Positions 11,535 to 26,219 of a stretch of 64,000 bases of DNA are shown here, piece after piece. Made by a program: the position numbers and the translations under genes. This DNA is from Dromaius novaehollandiae (lineage: Eukaryota > Chordata > Aves > Casuariiformes > Dromaiidae), in the NCBI RefSeq assembly GCF_036370855.1, contig NC_088102.1, forward strand, positions 71,371,601-71,435,600. The letters run 5' to 3'. Under the pieces are notes generated by a model. The model was not told where the DNA came from and ran no database searches. It worked only from the letters and a program-made list of their open reading frames with translations. Positions within the stretch are counted from its first letter, which is position 1, and each line of letters starts with the position of its first letter.

Positions 11535-14500
11535 ATGAGAATGATCGAGAGTGTCGACTCGGTGGTCACCAGGTCCGGCGAAGACCTCTGGGCTGAGATC
11601 TGCTCGTGTCTGCCCTGTCCAGACCAGAAGGACGCTGGCAATGCTTTTACAGACTCCTTCGCGGATTCTTATGCCGAAGGGGGAAGCCTGGGGGATGCAT
11701 CGAATGGCTCTTCCCAAGCAAATCCGAAGCCCTGGGCGCCCCTGAATGATTCGGAGATATATTTAGCATCCCTAGGTGAGTGGTAAGGCTCTGGTTTCTC
11801 CATTTGCTTAGGTGCCTGCTGACAGCTGCGGCCCTGTTTATATGCCCGCTGTGATGGTGCTCACACCTCTGGTTGGAAAGACATCGGTCTTAGACCCAGT
11901 TACTGCAAGTGCATTAGTGGAAATGACAATGGTCATTGCTGATCTTCAGCTGAGGCACAGAAATGAGCTCTTTACCAAGTATAAAATTTATGGTTTTTAT
12001 CCCCCCAAATTTGGGGGTGGGGGGCACTGCTGTCTTCAAACACTGTAACACTTCAAACACTAATTCCACTGTAGTCGACTTGGGGAGGGAGTATGTGTTT
12101 GGAACTGATTGTAGGGCCTGTGTGTTTTTGTGTTATCAGTATTTGTCTCAATGTTCTGTAGAGTCTCAGGAGACATTTCTGAGTGCAAAGAGTGAAAAGT
12201 GAAATGTCTTTCTGAGGCTGTTTTCATGCAGAGAGGAGGGATGGGTTATGGGAAAGAAAGCTCTGATGCTTTCCCCGGTTATGCCTGCTAGATTCTCTAT
12301 TTTAAGATGACAGATTATGCAGATCTTCTTAGTGTGACTGATTCTCTTAGTTCTTGCATAATCTATAAAACCATAAATTGATTGTTAACAGCTTAACAGC
12401 TGATTGAAACACTTGATATCAGGGATGATAATGTTACCATTATTGGAGCCAATCTCCTAGTACAGTTAAGAGCAGCGGTCTTTAGCTCTAAGGCCGTGGA
12501 CTCAGGTACCCTATTTTAAGGATTTCCTGCTCCCTTCAGAGGCCTCATTATCCAACCACATTCAGACCCAGGAAGGATGTTCCTATTACCTGTTAGGAGG
12601 AGCCTTTGAGGTCCCCCTGCTCTCAGCAGTATTGGGCTGCCACTCCCTCCAGTCATAGGAAAATACTCTATCTTTATGTCTCCTTTATTTCCCCTTTTCC
12701 TTCCTGTCTGCAGAGTTATTTTTATCTGGGGTCAGTTCACAATCTAGTTCGCAGTGCAGCCCCACAAATAATTGTGTTGGCTTGCGTAGGGAACCATACA
12801 GGGCAATGGGGACAGGATGGCAGAAATGGTCTTTTAAGCTTTTATTTCTGCCAGAGCTTCCATTTTGCCTCAGTTATTGTTTTAGACTGTTGCTTCTCTG
12901 TACATTAAGTAGAGCTCTTAATATCAGATCAAAGGTGCCACAGCAACATGACACAAATTGCTCTTCTTTTATTACTTTATTTATTATTTTACTTTTATTA
13001 CTCTTTTATTACTTGACGTTGCAGTTCCAACTGGTTCAGAAAATGCTGATGGTTAATTTTTACCAGCAAGCTTCAGACCAGATCAGCTCTGGATCTGACC
13101 TCTCACAGCCAGGATGAAAGCATAAAGCTAGCATGAGGTTTCTCCCATATGTTGTGGCTAAGTCGACAAAAATATAAACTTGTTCTGGGTTTGTACATGG
13201 CCAGGATTAGTGGTTGTGGTATCATAGCATCCGTATGCTAGGGCACGTATGATGTTTCAAATCTTGGGAATTTTTAGGGCACGAGTTTTGATTTTCGGTG
13301 ACAGCTCAATTATGTTACACAAGACAACCTCTGAAAAGAGTAACAGCTGGGCTACAGTGTTGTGAATTAGCCTGCTTCAGGTTGCGAGGATGTGCTTCTT
13401 GGTAAAAACCGAGTGCAAGTCAATACCTGACCCGATTTCAGAAGAAATGTGTTACAATGGGATTTTATGACTGGAGAAACTCATGAAACTTATTTTCTTA
13501 CAGCTTTGTGTATTGTAGTTGGATTACCCTGTGTCTGGTAAGGAGTCAGTTCTCATTGTCCCCTGTGGCTGGGAAACTCGCAATATCAGATTCTGTTATG
13601 GGATATCCAATTGATAATACTATTGTACTCACTGCAATTTTTTTTCCTCAGTGTGGACCTTATTTGGATTTCATACTACTATAAGTGTCATTTATACTTC
13701 ATGCCAATTTGCATGGAAATCTGGGAACTTAATACTTCTGCGTTCTGTACCCTTCTATGCGTTTTTATTGAAATTGAATTTTAAGGGCAAAAGTTATTAA
13801 GAAGCAATATTGGGGAGAATTGATTGCATAAGCCTTATTTCCTCAGATATGTCCCTAAAAATACAAACATCTATATACAAAAAATATAGTCATGCAGACC
13901 TAAAATACTGAAAAAGTAATTCACTTTTAAATATGGATTACTCTTGAAGAGTTTATTTAACCTTTTTGATTTAAAAGTTCTGAGTTTCCCTTAGAAAATC
14001 AGAGAAAAGACCCGTTCTTTGCCTCTTCACAGAGAGAAGACTGATGAGAATTAAAGGCTTGTCTCAAGAGGTGACCTCCAAGGATATGCTGCGTACTCTT
14101 TCCCAAGCTAAGAAGGAATGCTGGGACAGGTTCCTGCAGGAGAAGTTTGAGTCTGAATTTTATATGGAGGGAAATGAATCTGATGAGAGGTAATAAGCAA
14201 GTTGATAAGAAAGGATTACCACTTCAGGCATAATCATCTGTATTGGCAAATAGATCAGACTTTATTTCTTAAAGAGTAAAATAAAGTCTGGCCAGGAATT
14301 GTTTTAGGGCATTATGACAAAAATAATGCTTCATTGCAACTTTGCTAAGATTGTCACAGCCTTTCTGAAACAGGTTGATAATTACTATTTGCCACTCACA
14401 CAGAGGAAAATACATAGAACATTTACTGTTTGAACTTCGAAAGCTGTTCACTGATTGAGTCCCTCAGACTGGGGTGATCCAGTGTTGGGAGCCTACCTGA

Positions 14501-16365
14501 TGATTTCCCTTGTCACATTTGGAGTAGGGAACGTTTAAAGCATCATAAATTGCTTTTTTTTTAAGGCCTAATTTTAAAAATGAACTCCAGGCCATTCCCT
14601 GCATCTTTGTAAGTTCCCACCTAAGCACTGCTTCAGATGCAAGTTGGACCTTTTCTTTTGAAGCTCTTTATAGGGTTGGTACCAGTCCTGAGATTAGCTC
14701 TCCTGAGTAGCTGGCTTTCAGTTCAGTGCCCCTCTTACAATTGTTTTGCTCTCTCCCCAGTTATGCTTTTACCTATGATGTATGAATTAATGTGAAAGTC
14801 TTTTTCTTTAGCAATCTCAGGTTCTCAAGCACTTAAAATGTTCTCAATATCTTTCCTTTCTGAGCTGACATTTTTCATGTTTCCTTCTTGCTGAAAAGAT
14901 CATTTTTCTCCTTTGAAGAAAATCTGCTTAAGCTAGTTTTGGAGCTTAAGTGTGAAAAGTAATCCATGTTTATAAGTAGTTTTTAGGTTCTTTCTTCAAC
15001 CATTTAACTTGGAAATGATTTATATTTTAAAAAATCAAATTTTTGCAGACCTATGTGCTCTTTCTATTCTGTAAATGTTTTTAAGGGCTGGGGATGTTAT
15101 CCATGAAAAATTTTTCTCACTAGAATTTGACTAAACGAAGGTAGAGGTCATCTCTGAGAGGTACTGAACTATTTGATTCCCATCCACCAAAGTAATTAAA
15201 CAAGTCCCTAACTTTTAAGCACACAAATAATTCCAAGGACATCACGATGTGAAATTCTGCTGCTGTAAAAGAGCCAGAAAAAGTTAATTTCATTGAGGAA
15301 GGATTGAATGACTTGAATCATGCTTCCTGGGAGGTGAGCATATGCATGTGTGCACACACAGAGATATCTATATATATTTCAGAATTATAATATTAAACTT
15401 TTAGAGTTGTAGACTGCATTTAGACCAAAAAAAAAAGTTAGATCTGTTTCTGTAAGATCAGTCATTGTGAAATAGGCTATAAGATAATAAATATATTAAT
15501 ATATATTCATATGTATGTATAGTATCCATAGTATGGTTAGCATTCTAGGAAGTGTACATACCACTCATACCACTTTTTTTCTTAACCTTGTGGTGTTAGT
15601 TTTACTAGCAAAGATTAATGGTCACACTATATATACATGCTTCCTACAGGCTTGTTTGTTTGTTTCAGTTTCCTAATCCTCATTATCATTAGCCTGGTTT
15701 GGGGTTTTTTTTGTTTTCTAATGCTAGCTTTTTACATCCAGCCCACAAAGCTGAAACTTCAATTTTAGTTCTTTTTGCTACAGTGACTAAATAGTACTTT
15801 AGAAATATAGAACTTTATATACCTTCTAAGGATTATCTTCATCAAGAAAATCAGCAAGAGAGAATAAAACCTTTCCAACCATAGCTGCAAAAGCCTAGCT
15901 ATAAGAAAAGTCTGAGTTCTGTTTCAAGATGTTTCTTAACACTCTGAAATGTATTCTTTATGGACAGTGTCCTGACTTCTAAAGACGTTGCTGGAGATAC
16001 TGCAGGGAGGTGTCAAAGACCATGCTTCTATTTTCTTAGAGTGAAAAATCCTGCTTGCTTCTCCAGCACAGAGATCTGTTTTGTGATAGACCTAATATGT
16101 GGCAATAGAAATGCCTACAAAGTTGAAAGAAATATACCTGGAGTATTCTTCCTACTTTTTTTTGATGTTCCTGTGAGGTTTTATTGGTATTTTATGTTCA
16201 ACTTCCGTGTCCTTGCTTTCTCTCAGCACACTGGAACATCTAAAGCGATGGCTGCAACCTGATAAAGTGGCAATCAATACCGAAGAGGTACAGTACCTCA
16301 TCCCTCCAGAATCACAGCCAGAGAAGCAGGAGACTGCAGAAGAACCTCCATCTGCAGAGCAGTGA
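11535..16365 (+). CDS. CCDC32: CCDC32, AP2 adaptor assembly factor (3 coding exons)
   Basis: Coding exons are 11535-11775, 14033-14189 and 16227-16365 (537 nt; 178 aa plus TGA). The first coding exon starts at 11526 after an acceptor TTTCTGCCCTCAG, so an untranslated exon must lie upstream in the CpG island. Recognised by close similarity to human CCDC32 (185 aa): the LWAEICSCLP block near the N-terminus, KPWAPLNDSEIYLASLE, RIKGLSQEVTSKDMLRTL, AKKECWDRFLQEK and LKRWLQPDKVAINTEEVQYLIPPES, ending in an acidic tail. In human cells CCDC32 works with AAGAB in assembling the AP2 clathrin adaptor, and loss causes a craniofacial-neurodevelopmental syndrome; the role here is by orthology. The ATG chosen (MRMIES) matches the human start. 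The introns (2257 and 2037 bp) contain a palindrome and a hairpin listed separately and no other gene. Confidence 0.95.
12002..12017. repeat. 16-bp perfect palindrome CCCCCAAATTTGGGGG
   Basis: A self-complementary 16-mer in the first long intron of CCDC32, followed directly by further G runs. No known site is matched. Confidence 0.9.
14256..14290. repeat. Inverted repeat, 12-bp perfect stem with 11-nt loop
   Basis: CAGACTTTATTT at 14256-14267 is the exact reverse complement of 14279-14290. It lies about 70 bp after the second coding exon of CCDC32, within the intron. Confidence 0.85.
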
Positions 16366-18125
16366 GATGCATGCCAACCATGCCACACAGCTGCCTCTTG
16401 TCCAAACCCTGATGAAGTTGTATGCAATTTAAGTAATAACAGGATGGGGTTGAGGGAAAGTGCCAATTATTGGTCAGTAAAAAAAACAGCTATGGACCTC
16501 CAGAGATAGTGACTGGCGGTTGTTATTTACAGGAGTGAAATGCCTGTGACACAGTGTATGCTGAACTGAAATCCTACTTTGATCTACTCTCAGCCTGTAG
16601 CAACCTAATCATTCCAGTCTGAATGTGAATCGTTTGTAATTTATGAAGAGAAATATTGAACAAAAAAGCAGTTATTGAGAAGCATCAGAAAACATTATGG
16701 TCTAGAATAGAACAGATAAAACTCAAACTGCTGAATTAGTTCTTCCTCCTGCTTTGTACCCTTTTGTTACGAAATTGGGCATATTTTTCCTTCCTGCAAA
16801 GTGCACAGTGGTGCTTACTGTATATCTTCAGTATTTATGTTTGAGCTGGCTCTGAGCTATGCCTGGAGTAGGACAGATATTTTTCACCTATCTGAATTTG
16901 GAACCCTCAAGGAAGCTATCATTGTAATAATTGAATAGATGTTATTATTGAAGTTATCACTGAAATGGTAGCTACAGAAGGCTATTTAATATTCCTCTCT
17001 TTGTAATGTACCCTCTTGGAATATTCGACTTCATTGGTCATCCAAAATCTCTATTATAGAATAGACTGGAGGGGGAGTAATTTTGCATTGTTTGTCACTT
17101 CGTGTCTATGTCTCTTCTCTCCTTCAGTCTTTCCAGGAAAGGGGCAGATGAGATTCTGTATCAGGAAAATAAGTGTTAACCAGGGAGGCTACAAAAAACT
17201 TGTTTTCATCACAGACTTGCACAGAATTGTCTGAATTTAACTTTGTTGTAATGTATATTTCTTTTTCATCCTGTTTAGCTCTACAGAGGGTTGTTTCCCA
17301 TTATTAATGAAAGGATCTGTAATTGTGAACTTGTGTAAGATTGACTCTTCTTTAAGCTGTGCTTTCCCTCTTGACATTGACACCAAAGGTCAATAGAGGG
17401 AAGTGGCCTACATCTTCTGTTGGATAAAGCTCTTTAGACAGAAACTGTAGGGTTAATTCTAGTAGTTTATGCAGACTAGACTCATATCTCATTCAATATA
17501 TATCTGTATGAAAATACATTTTTAAACTAGCTCCTTGATATATCTTCATTGTTCTCCATCTCTGTACAATTACAAATGGTGCTGTTGTCTCATTCACTGA
17601 CAGCTGTGACTCTGTTGCTACTTCTGCATATGATTTTGTGTTGTGACTTGGGGCTTGTCCCCACAGTCAGCTTTATCAGTGTAACTGCCTACCTCAACCT
17701 TACCGTTCACAAAAGAAGTTACACTCATACAGTTCTGCAAGTATGTTTCTCCATGATAAACACATGTTTTAGAGATTTGAGAAATATCGTGAATCATCGG
17801 AGTGTCAACCATTTCGTCATGCTGGAGGGTTTTTTGTCTTCTTTTATACATCCATATTAATTTATCTCTAAGGCTTCTGCTTTGCTATGCATTCAGATAC
17901 AGTCCTTGATATATCATAACTCCCACCTGTGTTGTCAAGCTATAATGAAGACACTTCTGAGTATTTACCATAAATAGTATGTGCAAAGAGAGAAAGATGC
18001 AATTTCTTTTTCTGTAACCAGGCTATTTTCTAGTCAATACATTTCCCTTTTGTGATGATAAATGGCTGTGAAGATGCTTTATGATATTTTGTCTCTTCCC
18101 ATTAAAGTTGTCTGAGAAAAAAGTG
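16366..18125 (+). other. CCDC32: Probable CCDC32 3' UTR with ATTAAA signal
   Basis: Downstream of the CCDC32 stop codon the sequence is AT-rich with no coding pattern. I found no AATAAA before an ATTAAA at 18101-18106, which is followed by a GT-rich stretch (GTTGTCTGAG, GTGTATT). This would make a 3' UTR of about 1.75 kb. The end is inferred from the signal alone. Confidence 0.4.
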
Positions 18126-21100
18126 TATTCAAAATAACAGTATCAAAACACTTAACGTTTTAGGTCCACATAACCTTTGCTCCCTTTGGAAAAGGGAGTT
18201 TAGAGAAAGCAGTTCTTACTGGTTCATTTGAAAACAGCTCTGAAAGCCTGAGAAAAGCATTTGGGAAGAATTGTTGTCTCAGAATAGAATACAGAATACA
18301 AACCTACCAGAACTTTGAATTTGCATTGATACTGTGTCAAGACATATGTAGATCCTTTGTGAGTCAGTTAGAGCTCTGTTCTTCATGTACAGATGTTTGA
18401 AAAATGGGAAGGCCATCTGCCTCAATTTGTCCAAAATATCAGACTTTTTGTTGTTGTTTGTGTATCTTCTTGTGCAGGAGGATCTGTTTAAACATAGCAG
18501 GGAAGACCAGCTATCTCAACCCTTTTGTATTTGTAAAGCACCTTCTTCCAGGATGGCAGAGAGTTAGGCCTATTGCTACATGTGCAGAGTAGGCACTGAT
18601 AATTATCATCAGATTCAGGAGCTTTCAGTAAAAAATACCTGCGTAAATTGGTATTGAGCAGACTGATGCCAGAAAGTCAAACAGATGCTATGTGGTGGAG
18701 AAGGAGCAAAATACTACTGCTGACCATCTCAGTGGCTAACGAACAGACCTTTGCAAGTAGCCTTGTTCAGTTCCAACAGGGAGTCCACGTCCACGAGGGG
18801 AAGGCTCAGAGCAGTACTGTGTCTGTGGTGTCTACCCGTTTCTTGGCTTCCAGTGGTGTATTATCAGCTCCACCTACCAGCTGCGGTACAGCCTGGAAAG
18901 CTGAACTAGTGTAAGACAGAGTGTAGCCTGTTTGCTAAGCTGTCAGACTAGACACGAGACAGGAAGAAATGCCAGTTCTGCCTGTTTATGGCTTTTGAGT
19001 GGTAATCTCAGCATGAGACAGTAAATTAGGTCCTGAAGCACTGCAGAATAGTTTTTTTCAGCAGAGAATTAAACCTTCCAAAACTTGAATGCCTAGAGAT
19101 TGGCATTTAATTGGAGACTGCACTCAGATCAAGCAGTACATCAAGCCCTATCAATTTGCAGTCTTGCTCTGAAATCTGTCTGACTCAGATAACTCAGTTA
19201 AGATGTAAACAGTAGGACTGAAAGTAACTGATCTATCAGCTTAAGAACAAACAAAAGATTTTTAAAACTCTATTTTATAAATATGCAAACTATATTTTAT
19301 GTGGTTTTCAGCTAGTTACACTTGAATTATGTAGAAACATTTACACTAGAATAGTCTAATCCTATGTTATTCAGGGAAAGACAAAATCCATGGAATGTGC
19401 TACAATGTAGTAAAAATCCTTATGTGTGTATATCAACCACAGAAATTTGATTCCACGTAAGTAAACAGGAGGGCAAAATCAAAACTGTCACATGCATTTG
19501 TGTACAAATGAGAAAATACACTTGCTGTCTGGAAATAAAGGGCAATAGTAAACACTTAACAGGAAACCTACATTTGAACAATTTCAATAGTCCTAGTTAT
19601 GTGAAAAAATTCAAAATGTACAGAATTTCATGCCATGAAATATATTATTTTTTATCGTATGAAATATTTGAATTGCAATCCAGCAAAACCATGGGAAAGG
19701 AAGAGAAGTGATAATTGCGCTGTGGTTAGTGTAATGCATGGACTCTGAAGGAGAAATCTGTGTGAGAACAAGTCCGAATCTGAGCAAGACCGAAGCAGAG
19801 ATGGCTAATCTGTTCTCTGTAGGTCGGATCCAGAATATTGCAACACTTAATGTGGTTCCTGTTCCACGCCCTGCTATTTTTTTCCCTGAGATTTCTAAAA
19901 TCCCCTTGGCCATAGTGTGGGGGCAGGCTGCATGCTCATTCCATTTGTGGCTGGTCAGATCCTGGGCCTGACGTCTTTCCTTTTCATCTCCTAACTGGCC
20001 CAGCTGACCCAGCATGGGATGTGCATGTGTCTATCTGAGTGTAGACCAAGGCAATGACATATTAGCTAGGAGCTAATAGTCCGCCCTTCGGATGCATTGA
20101 CCTAGGAGAAATCAGACTTGGGGTTGCTCTATACTTAAATCACTGTGAGAGTAATGAGAATTCATCTGTTAACACCCTTGAAAACCTTGATGAGATACAT
20201 AGCTTCATCTGTGACTATAGAGAAAAGGTGTGATGCATTCAGGCAATATTGCACTTGGTGTAAGACTACTGGATGTGGTAGTCCGTCTTGGTGTAAGACT
20301 GCTAGATGTAGTTCTACCAGCAAGGAAATTACTTCAAGCTATTACGGTTTATTCTAGGGAAAGAAAGAGCTGTTTAGCTTCTGTCAATCACAAGAACTCT
20401 TGCTGGCATAAGCAGCATTTCCACCAGGGACTTTTTGCTTGCACAGCAACACCAGCCTTTCTATACGGGGAAATAATATGCACGCTGGGAGATGTGCCAA
20501 TCTAAACAACAACAACAAAGAGGAGCCGTTGATAACTGGATAACAATAGAGAAAAAGCAAACTATCAGTAGGCACAGGCTGCTCTGCGGTACCACTGGCT
20601 GAAAGCATCATGTTCAGACTGTTACACAAAGGCAAAGACCCTGTCATGAAATTCTGAAGGACAATTTTTAGAGTACAAGAATCATGACAAATGAAATGTT
20701 AGCCAGCTTGGCTTGTACCTTTTTACCGACCATACTTTACCTCCACGTCAAACAGCATTTCCCCACTCTGCTCAGCTGCCCAGGAATATGGATGGCGTTG
20801 TAATGTGCTGTCATCATCAGGCTCACAATAATTTGTGTTTAAGATGGTGCAGAATAAAGTGGAAAGGGGATCCTAAGACAATAAGGCCGCTGCTTCTGCA
20901 GAGCAAAGTAAGAGCCATTTCTGTGGCTGTTGCTGGCCAGAACAAGTGACAGGCTAAAGAAGCAGGATCAGGCAGCAGGCAGAAATGAAAGAAATGCATG
21001 GAAGGAGGAAAAGGATATTGCTGTGCTTGACGTATGCTGATAAGTGTACGGTCTGTGCGATCCCCCCGGGTGCTCTGTGACTATTTGCTTTCCCAGGAAC

Positions 21101-24100
21101 TCCTACCAACCAGTGCATGGGAAAGAGGTAGTTCACTGTGTGCTTAAACAGATGACAGCAATCTGATTAGAGAGTGAGTTGGCAGTACTGTATAATGATG
21201 CTAATAATATTCTGCACTTCTGTCCTGCTTTTTAATCGGCAGGTGCTGAAGGAAACGTTAGAAACGAAAACGTATGACCTACAGGAGGAAGGTCTGCAGT
21301 GCGACTGCCATTTTGCAGAGAAGGTGACCAAACCTCAGACTGGCATTTCCAGAAGTGGCTTTTGGTGATCTTGCTTGGGTTGCTCTCTGCGGAGATGATT
21401 TTCAGGTGCTGAGCCCTGTCAGCTCCGAGAACCAGCAGCTATTTCTTAAAAACGACCTGTTGCATGACTAGTGCATACAGAAACCGATCATAAGAATGAT
21501 TTATCCCACGGCTCTTTGGAAGCGGTAAATATTAAGTCAGAAAAAGGCTTATCGGATTCTTCCGCTGTTTAACAAAAAACTCTTGGCCAGACTGTGATAT
21601 GGCACCCACAATTATTTTCTTCCTGCTGGTTATTTGATGGGGCTGAATGAGTTTCATGAAACCCAGCTCTCAGGCAGTTCAAATAACATGGAGCCGGAGT
21701 TGTCAGCCTGAGACAAATCAGCAGGCTGCTTTCACCAAAAGTCATAATTTTGCAGAACTCCTTCTAGTACTGGTCTGAGAATTTCCCTTTCTGTTGTTGC
21801 AAAAAAATCTCAAACTGGTGGTGATAACTATTTTTAACTTTCCTTCATTGAAATAAGCTGTGATGGAAAAGATTAAAAGAGCTTTCATGTGGAACCTAGA
21901 GACTTCTGAGGCAAATGGAGCTGGTGGGAAATGACCTGCTTTGGAGCATCCCAGTACCCAGGCTGGGTATTTAATGGATACCGATTAAATAACAAGTTGT
22001 TGGACTATAAAGTGATTAATGTGTCGGACTTCAAAGTGATGCCTGTGGAGAAACAAAGATTTGTTTTCCCTTCTATCTAAAGGAAAATCAAATGACAAAC
22101 CCCCAATCTTTTCATAGGGGGGGACAACTAGCTCAAAGTAGTAACCAGGCAGTTCTGTGACAGCATACGTGGGAAGAGCTGAGAGCTTGAAAATTGGATT
22201 GATTATCCTGACAGCTTTTAATACAAAACTTCATACAGTATTTTAGCTGAAACATGGTCTTTGGGGTTGGGGGGACGGGGCTGCTTGTTTCTTTTCAAGC
22301 CCAGATTTGCAAACCCAGCATGGCTTTCTAGATGCTTGTTGTCCTCCTAGGGCCATTACTTGGGGTCGGTCAAGCAAAAGAAAGAAGGACTGGCATTCGT
22401 GGAGGATCTCCTGCAGCCCAGAGGTCCCAGGGACCTGTCAGAGCAGAGATGTCTGCTCATCCTCCCACGTCTCCGTGTTCTCACTCAGCCGGAGGCTTGG
22501 AAGGCTTACAGGGATGTGGGCGCGTGCAGTGAAAATGTAAAAGTCCGCATTAATCCCTCAGAGGGGTTCGTGCTATGTGTAATCCACTGACCCACAGTAA
22601 ATGATCAAGGCCATTAGAGAGACCACAGGGAATTCAGCTGCGTGTGTTGGCCAGAGATGCTTTTTCTTCCCGCCCCCCCCCCCCCCCCCCGCGCTTCCTA
22701 ACGTTTCCGGCTTTGTTTTAACTCTTTTTCCAATCTGGCATTCTGGGTATTCAGTGACATATTGCTCTAATCTGTCTAAAAGTCAGAAAAGGGACAATTG
22801 GAAGGTCCCGAAGTCTCCATGGTGGTCACAGGGCTGAATTGCGCTTCTGCTCGAGATCTGAAGTTCTGCAGGAAGAGCGGCTTTGGCAACTGGAGCCTTA
22901 GATTGAAAATATCTCCGTAAAATCATTTCCTTATTGAAGTTCATGGTCAAACTCTTCAGTGTCCTGTGGGGACCAGGATTTAACTCCTGCCCGCCTGGAA
23001 AATATAAATCGCACTAGTCAACTCTTCCCACCATTCCTCTGAGGCAAATCAGCCAAGTCGCTTCGATTTGCGGACTTGCCTGCTGTGCAACACGAGCTTA
23101 AAAAAAATCACCTGCCAGATCGGCCGCTTGGCCACCAGGGCTGAGCGTGTGTGCCGGGCCGCGGCCGCCGGAGGGGATGCGAGCTGACCCGCGCTTCTCT
23201 GCGCATCGGCTCAATTGCTGCCGAGAAGAAAGAGCTAGAGGAAGGCGGCAAGCCCCGTTCCTGCAAGATCCTGTGAATGGCCTCTAGAGTGATTTTTGGA
23301 ACCCGTCTGGCCTGGGAAAGAGATGATTTCCACAGGCTCGGTTGCTGAGGTCTTTAATCAGGAACAATCTGCTTTATCTTAACATTGGCTGGTCGTTCAG
23401 GTCACCAGGCCAGTTATCGCCGGCTTTAATTTCCACTCTCATTACCACCAAACTTGTCGTAACAATCTCACATAATGCAATGGAAATGAAGTCTTCAGCA
23501 TATCAGTGAAATTTTGGGAACGCTGGAGAGCATTTCATGCACGCTGCTCTATTTTACCTGTGCATCCACGGGCAGGCTCTGCAGCTGGGCTTCACAGAAG
23601 CCGCGGGTGCCACCTGTAACACAAGCGGGAACGGCACTTCGAGCCCTGTTAATCTCACCATGGTATAGGAATTGCATCAGTTATCGATGCTCAAGTGAAA
23701 AAGCCCCGGGCCCTGGTTAGCCAGCTGTACGGCAGAAAAGCAAGACGCTCCGTCTCAGAGGCATAACCCGTCTTTAAAGGTTATCAAGGAAGGCATTTGA
23801 GCAGGTTCGCGGAACATCGTGGAGCAAAATTTCCTGCATGCAACAATATCTATCCCATAAAAATGTGATTTTTGCAGCGAATAGACAGATCTGCGATGCA
23901 TCACCACCACTAAGCTCAGGAAGAAAGCAGCAAGCCAATTTGGTGGAAGTTTGTGCCTTGCTCTTTGTTATACTCCTTTCTTATCGTTAAGTGCTCGGCC
24001 ATTCGAATTGGCTATGAATGTTTCCCTACTCATTTATTTAATAAACTGAATTTGTCGGGCGTTTGTTGGTTAACTGGCCGGTAAGCTGATGCCTGTGAAG

Positions 24101-26200
24101 CAGAGCCTTAGCGAGGAAGGGGAGGGGTGTCTCCAGCTCCTGCAACGAGCTTCTGCTGCTCTGCAAGAGCCTGGGAACATCACCATGGAGCGGGCACCGC
24201 CTCGGGTTGGTCCCACTGGGCCGAAAGCCCGGGAGGGCGACAGGGGACTTACAGCACCATTGCTTTTTCCTGAAGTGAAGCCTTTCGATTGCTATTTCCA
24301 AGTTTGGGAAACTGCTTTGGCATTACCAGCCAGCTGGGCTCCACGGGGAACAGAGCAAACAGCAGCAGGAGTGTTTGGTTTGGATAATCCTTTGCAAAAA
24401 AAATAAAAAACCCAAATGCATGGCCTGCCCTTTCATATCCAGTCGAGGAATTAGTTTCACCTCTCCCGGCATCTGTCGACAGATTTAGGCACAGCTGCAA
24501 CATCAGCCGAGCTCCCTCCAGGGCTCCGGTGGTTTTAATCCAAGTGTTTTCTTGCAGCATTTTAAGCTGGTGGCTTCAAACAACAAAAAAAGAGAAGAAG
24601 TTAAGCTTGCCAGCCTCTGCACGGGCTGTGTGCTCAGAGCCTCGCAGGGGCGAACAGGGTGGGCTGGAAATAGCTGCGTTCACCAGAGGGGTTTCCAGCG
24701 TCATGGAGACGATCCGGACGTCCTCGGTGGCTGCAAATACACGGAGGCGTTACGGCCAGGGAAGCGTCGCTGCGGGAAGCAGCCCGGCGTGGATCGTCCG
24801 CATTTATTCCCCAGCGGTCCGACCGTGCCTGCTCCGTGGTGGCAAAAGGCTTTTGTCCCCGGGGCTCAGACCCCGCTAAGGGGTCCAGCAGGTCGCTTAG
24901 GCCCACCCTGAGTTTAAGAGAGGGACAGTTTTAGCAGCTTCAACAGCACTGATCATGTTTGCTATGAAGCTGGAAATACTTTTTTTCCTGCAAAAATCAC
25001 TCAAGCACGGCTGCCCGAATCCTGATACAGCACAGCCAGCTCTCTCTAAAAGCCAGACTTGAAACAGAGAGCGAACACACATGGACAGAGATCAATAAGG
25101 AAAGGAAATGCATACCTGCCACTTTAAACCCTGACAGCTTTGGAGAGTATCTCTAACATAAAATAACCCCCACCCCGTGAAGAACACAAAAAAGCAGAAG
25201 CAAGCGACAGAGGACATTGTTTAGCGTGACGGATGGCTTTTACGCAGTAACAACTTCCATCGCTCTTTAATAACAGCCTCGGCTTGTTTGCAATAGTATT
25301 TTATGGGCTGCCGACGTTCAGCTCCAGAACAGCGGTAAATAACGTGAGGAGGCTGCTGCCGGTGATATTAAATGGTATGTCTGAACCCAAGACAGATAAG
25401 CATGGGGTTGGGGCCAGGAGCTCAGGTCTGCGAAACAGCTGCTTATGCTCGTGCAAAGCAGCTATCAAATGTCATATTTAAAGCAGCAACACTTCGAAAC
25501 CGGAGAAAATTAAATGCTGTTATTTCATTCATCTCTGAGCGCCCTTCAGGATGCTCCAAATAAATGTGGTGAGGCCCTGGCTGGTCAGAAAGCAGCTCTA
25601 GAAGAGCTATGGAAAACAGGCTCTCCCGCAAAAATGAGTGAACTCAAGCCCTGCCCATTGAAGGAAGGGGGAAGGAAAAACCCAGTTTTCCAAAACCGTA
25701 GTTTTTAAAAACTAGCAATGCTCATTGGAAGAATGAATAACGTATGAACAGCTTTGTTTTATTTTCTTTTAAAAGATATTTACCTTACTTGTAATGGGGG
25801 TGCACAGTCAAGAATAAAAATCGAATCCTGCTACCTGCGTGTCCTAAACACTCAAGTACATTGCAGAAACTTTTTCAATAAAAAGCATCCTTGCAAAGAG
25901 TGTTTTAGTGACAAAGCTTTTCTCCCAGACTCTGAAAAATACCAGTAATGAAGTTACCTTGAATGTAAAGGTTCACTGATTGAGAAGGTCCTATATTTCT
26001 GTTGTGCTTCTGTGTAAATCCTCTTGAAAATATGGAGTTTCCTGAGCACATCTGGGATAAAAGGTGACTTGAGATGTCTCCGGGGAAATGGGGAAAAGGG
26101 TGTTTTGGTGGAAAGAAGCAAATCACGGGTGACGTTATGAGTAGACACAGCTCCTGCTTGCCCTGACACCAACCAAACTTGGAATAATTCTGCTTAAATG
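18126..26200. other. Intergenic region between CCDC32 and the receptor gene
   Basis: About 8 kb with no coding pattern that I can support; open frames are short and unrelated to known proteins. It contains a 33-bp direct duplication (20254-20320), a poly-C run near 22673-22690 and moderately CpG-rich patches near 23130-23250 and 24650-24880. Confidence 0.5.
20254..20320. repeat. 33-bp imperfect tandem duplication
   Basis: CTTGGTGTAAGACT starts at 20254 and again at 20287. The two units differ at a few bases (ACTGGATGTGGTAGT versus GCTAGATGTAGTTCT). Confidence 0.8.
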
Positions 26201-26219
26201 CCCCAAGTATATCTGTGCC

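Noticed and set aside
22673-22692. Poly-C run of about 17-18 bases
   Set aside because: A simple homopolymer, prone to sequencing error; no function can be supported.
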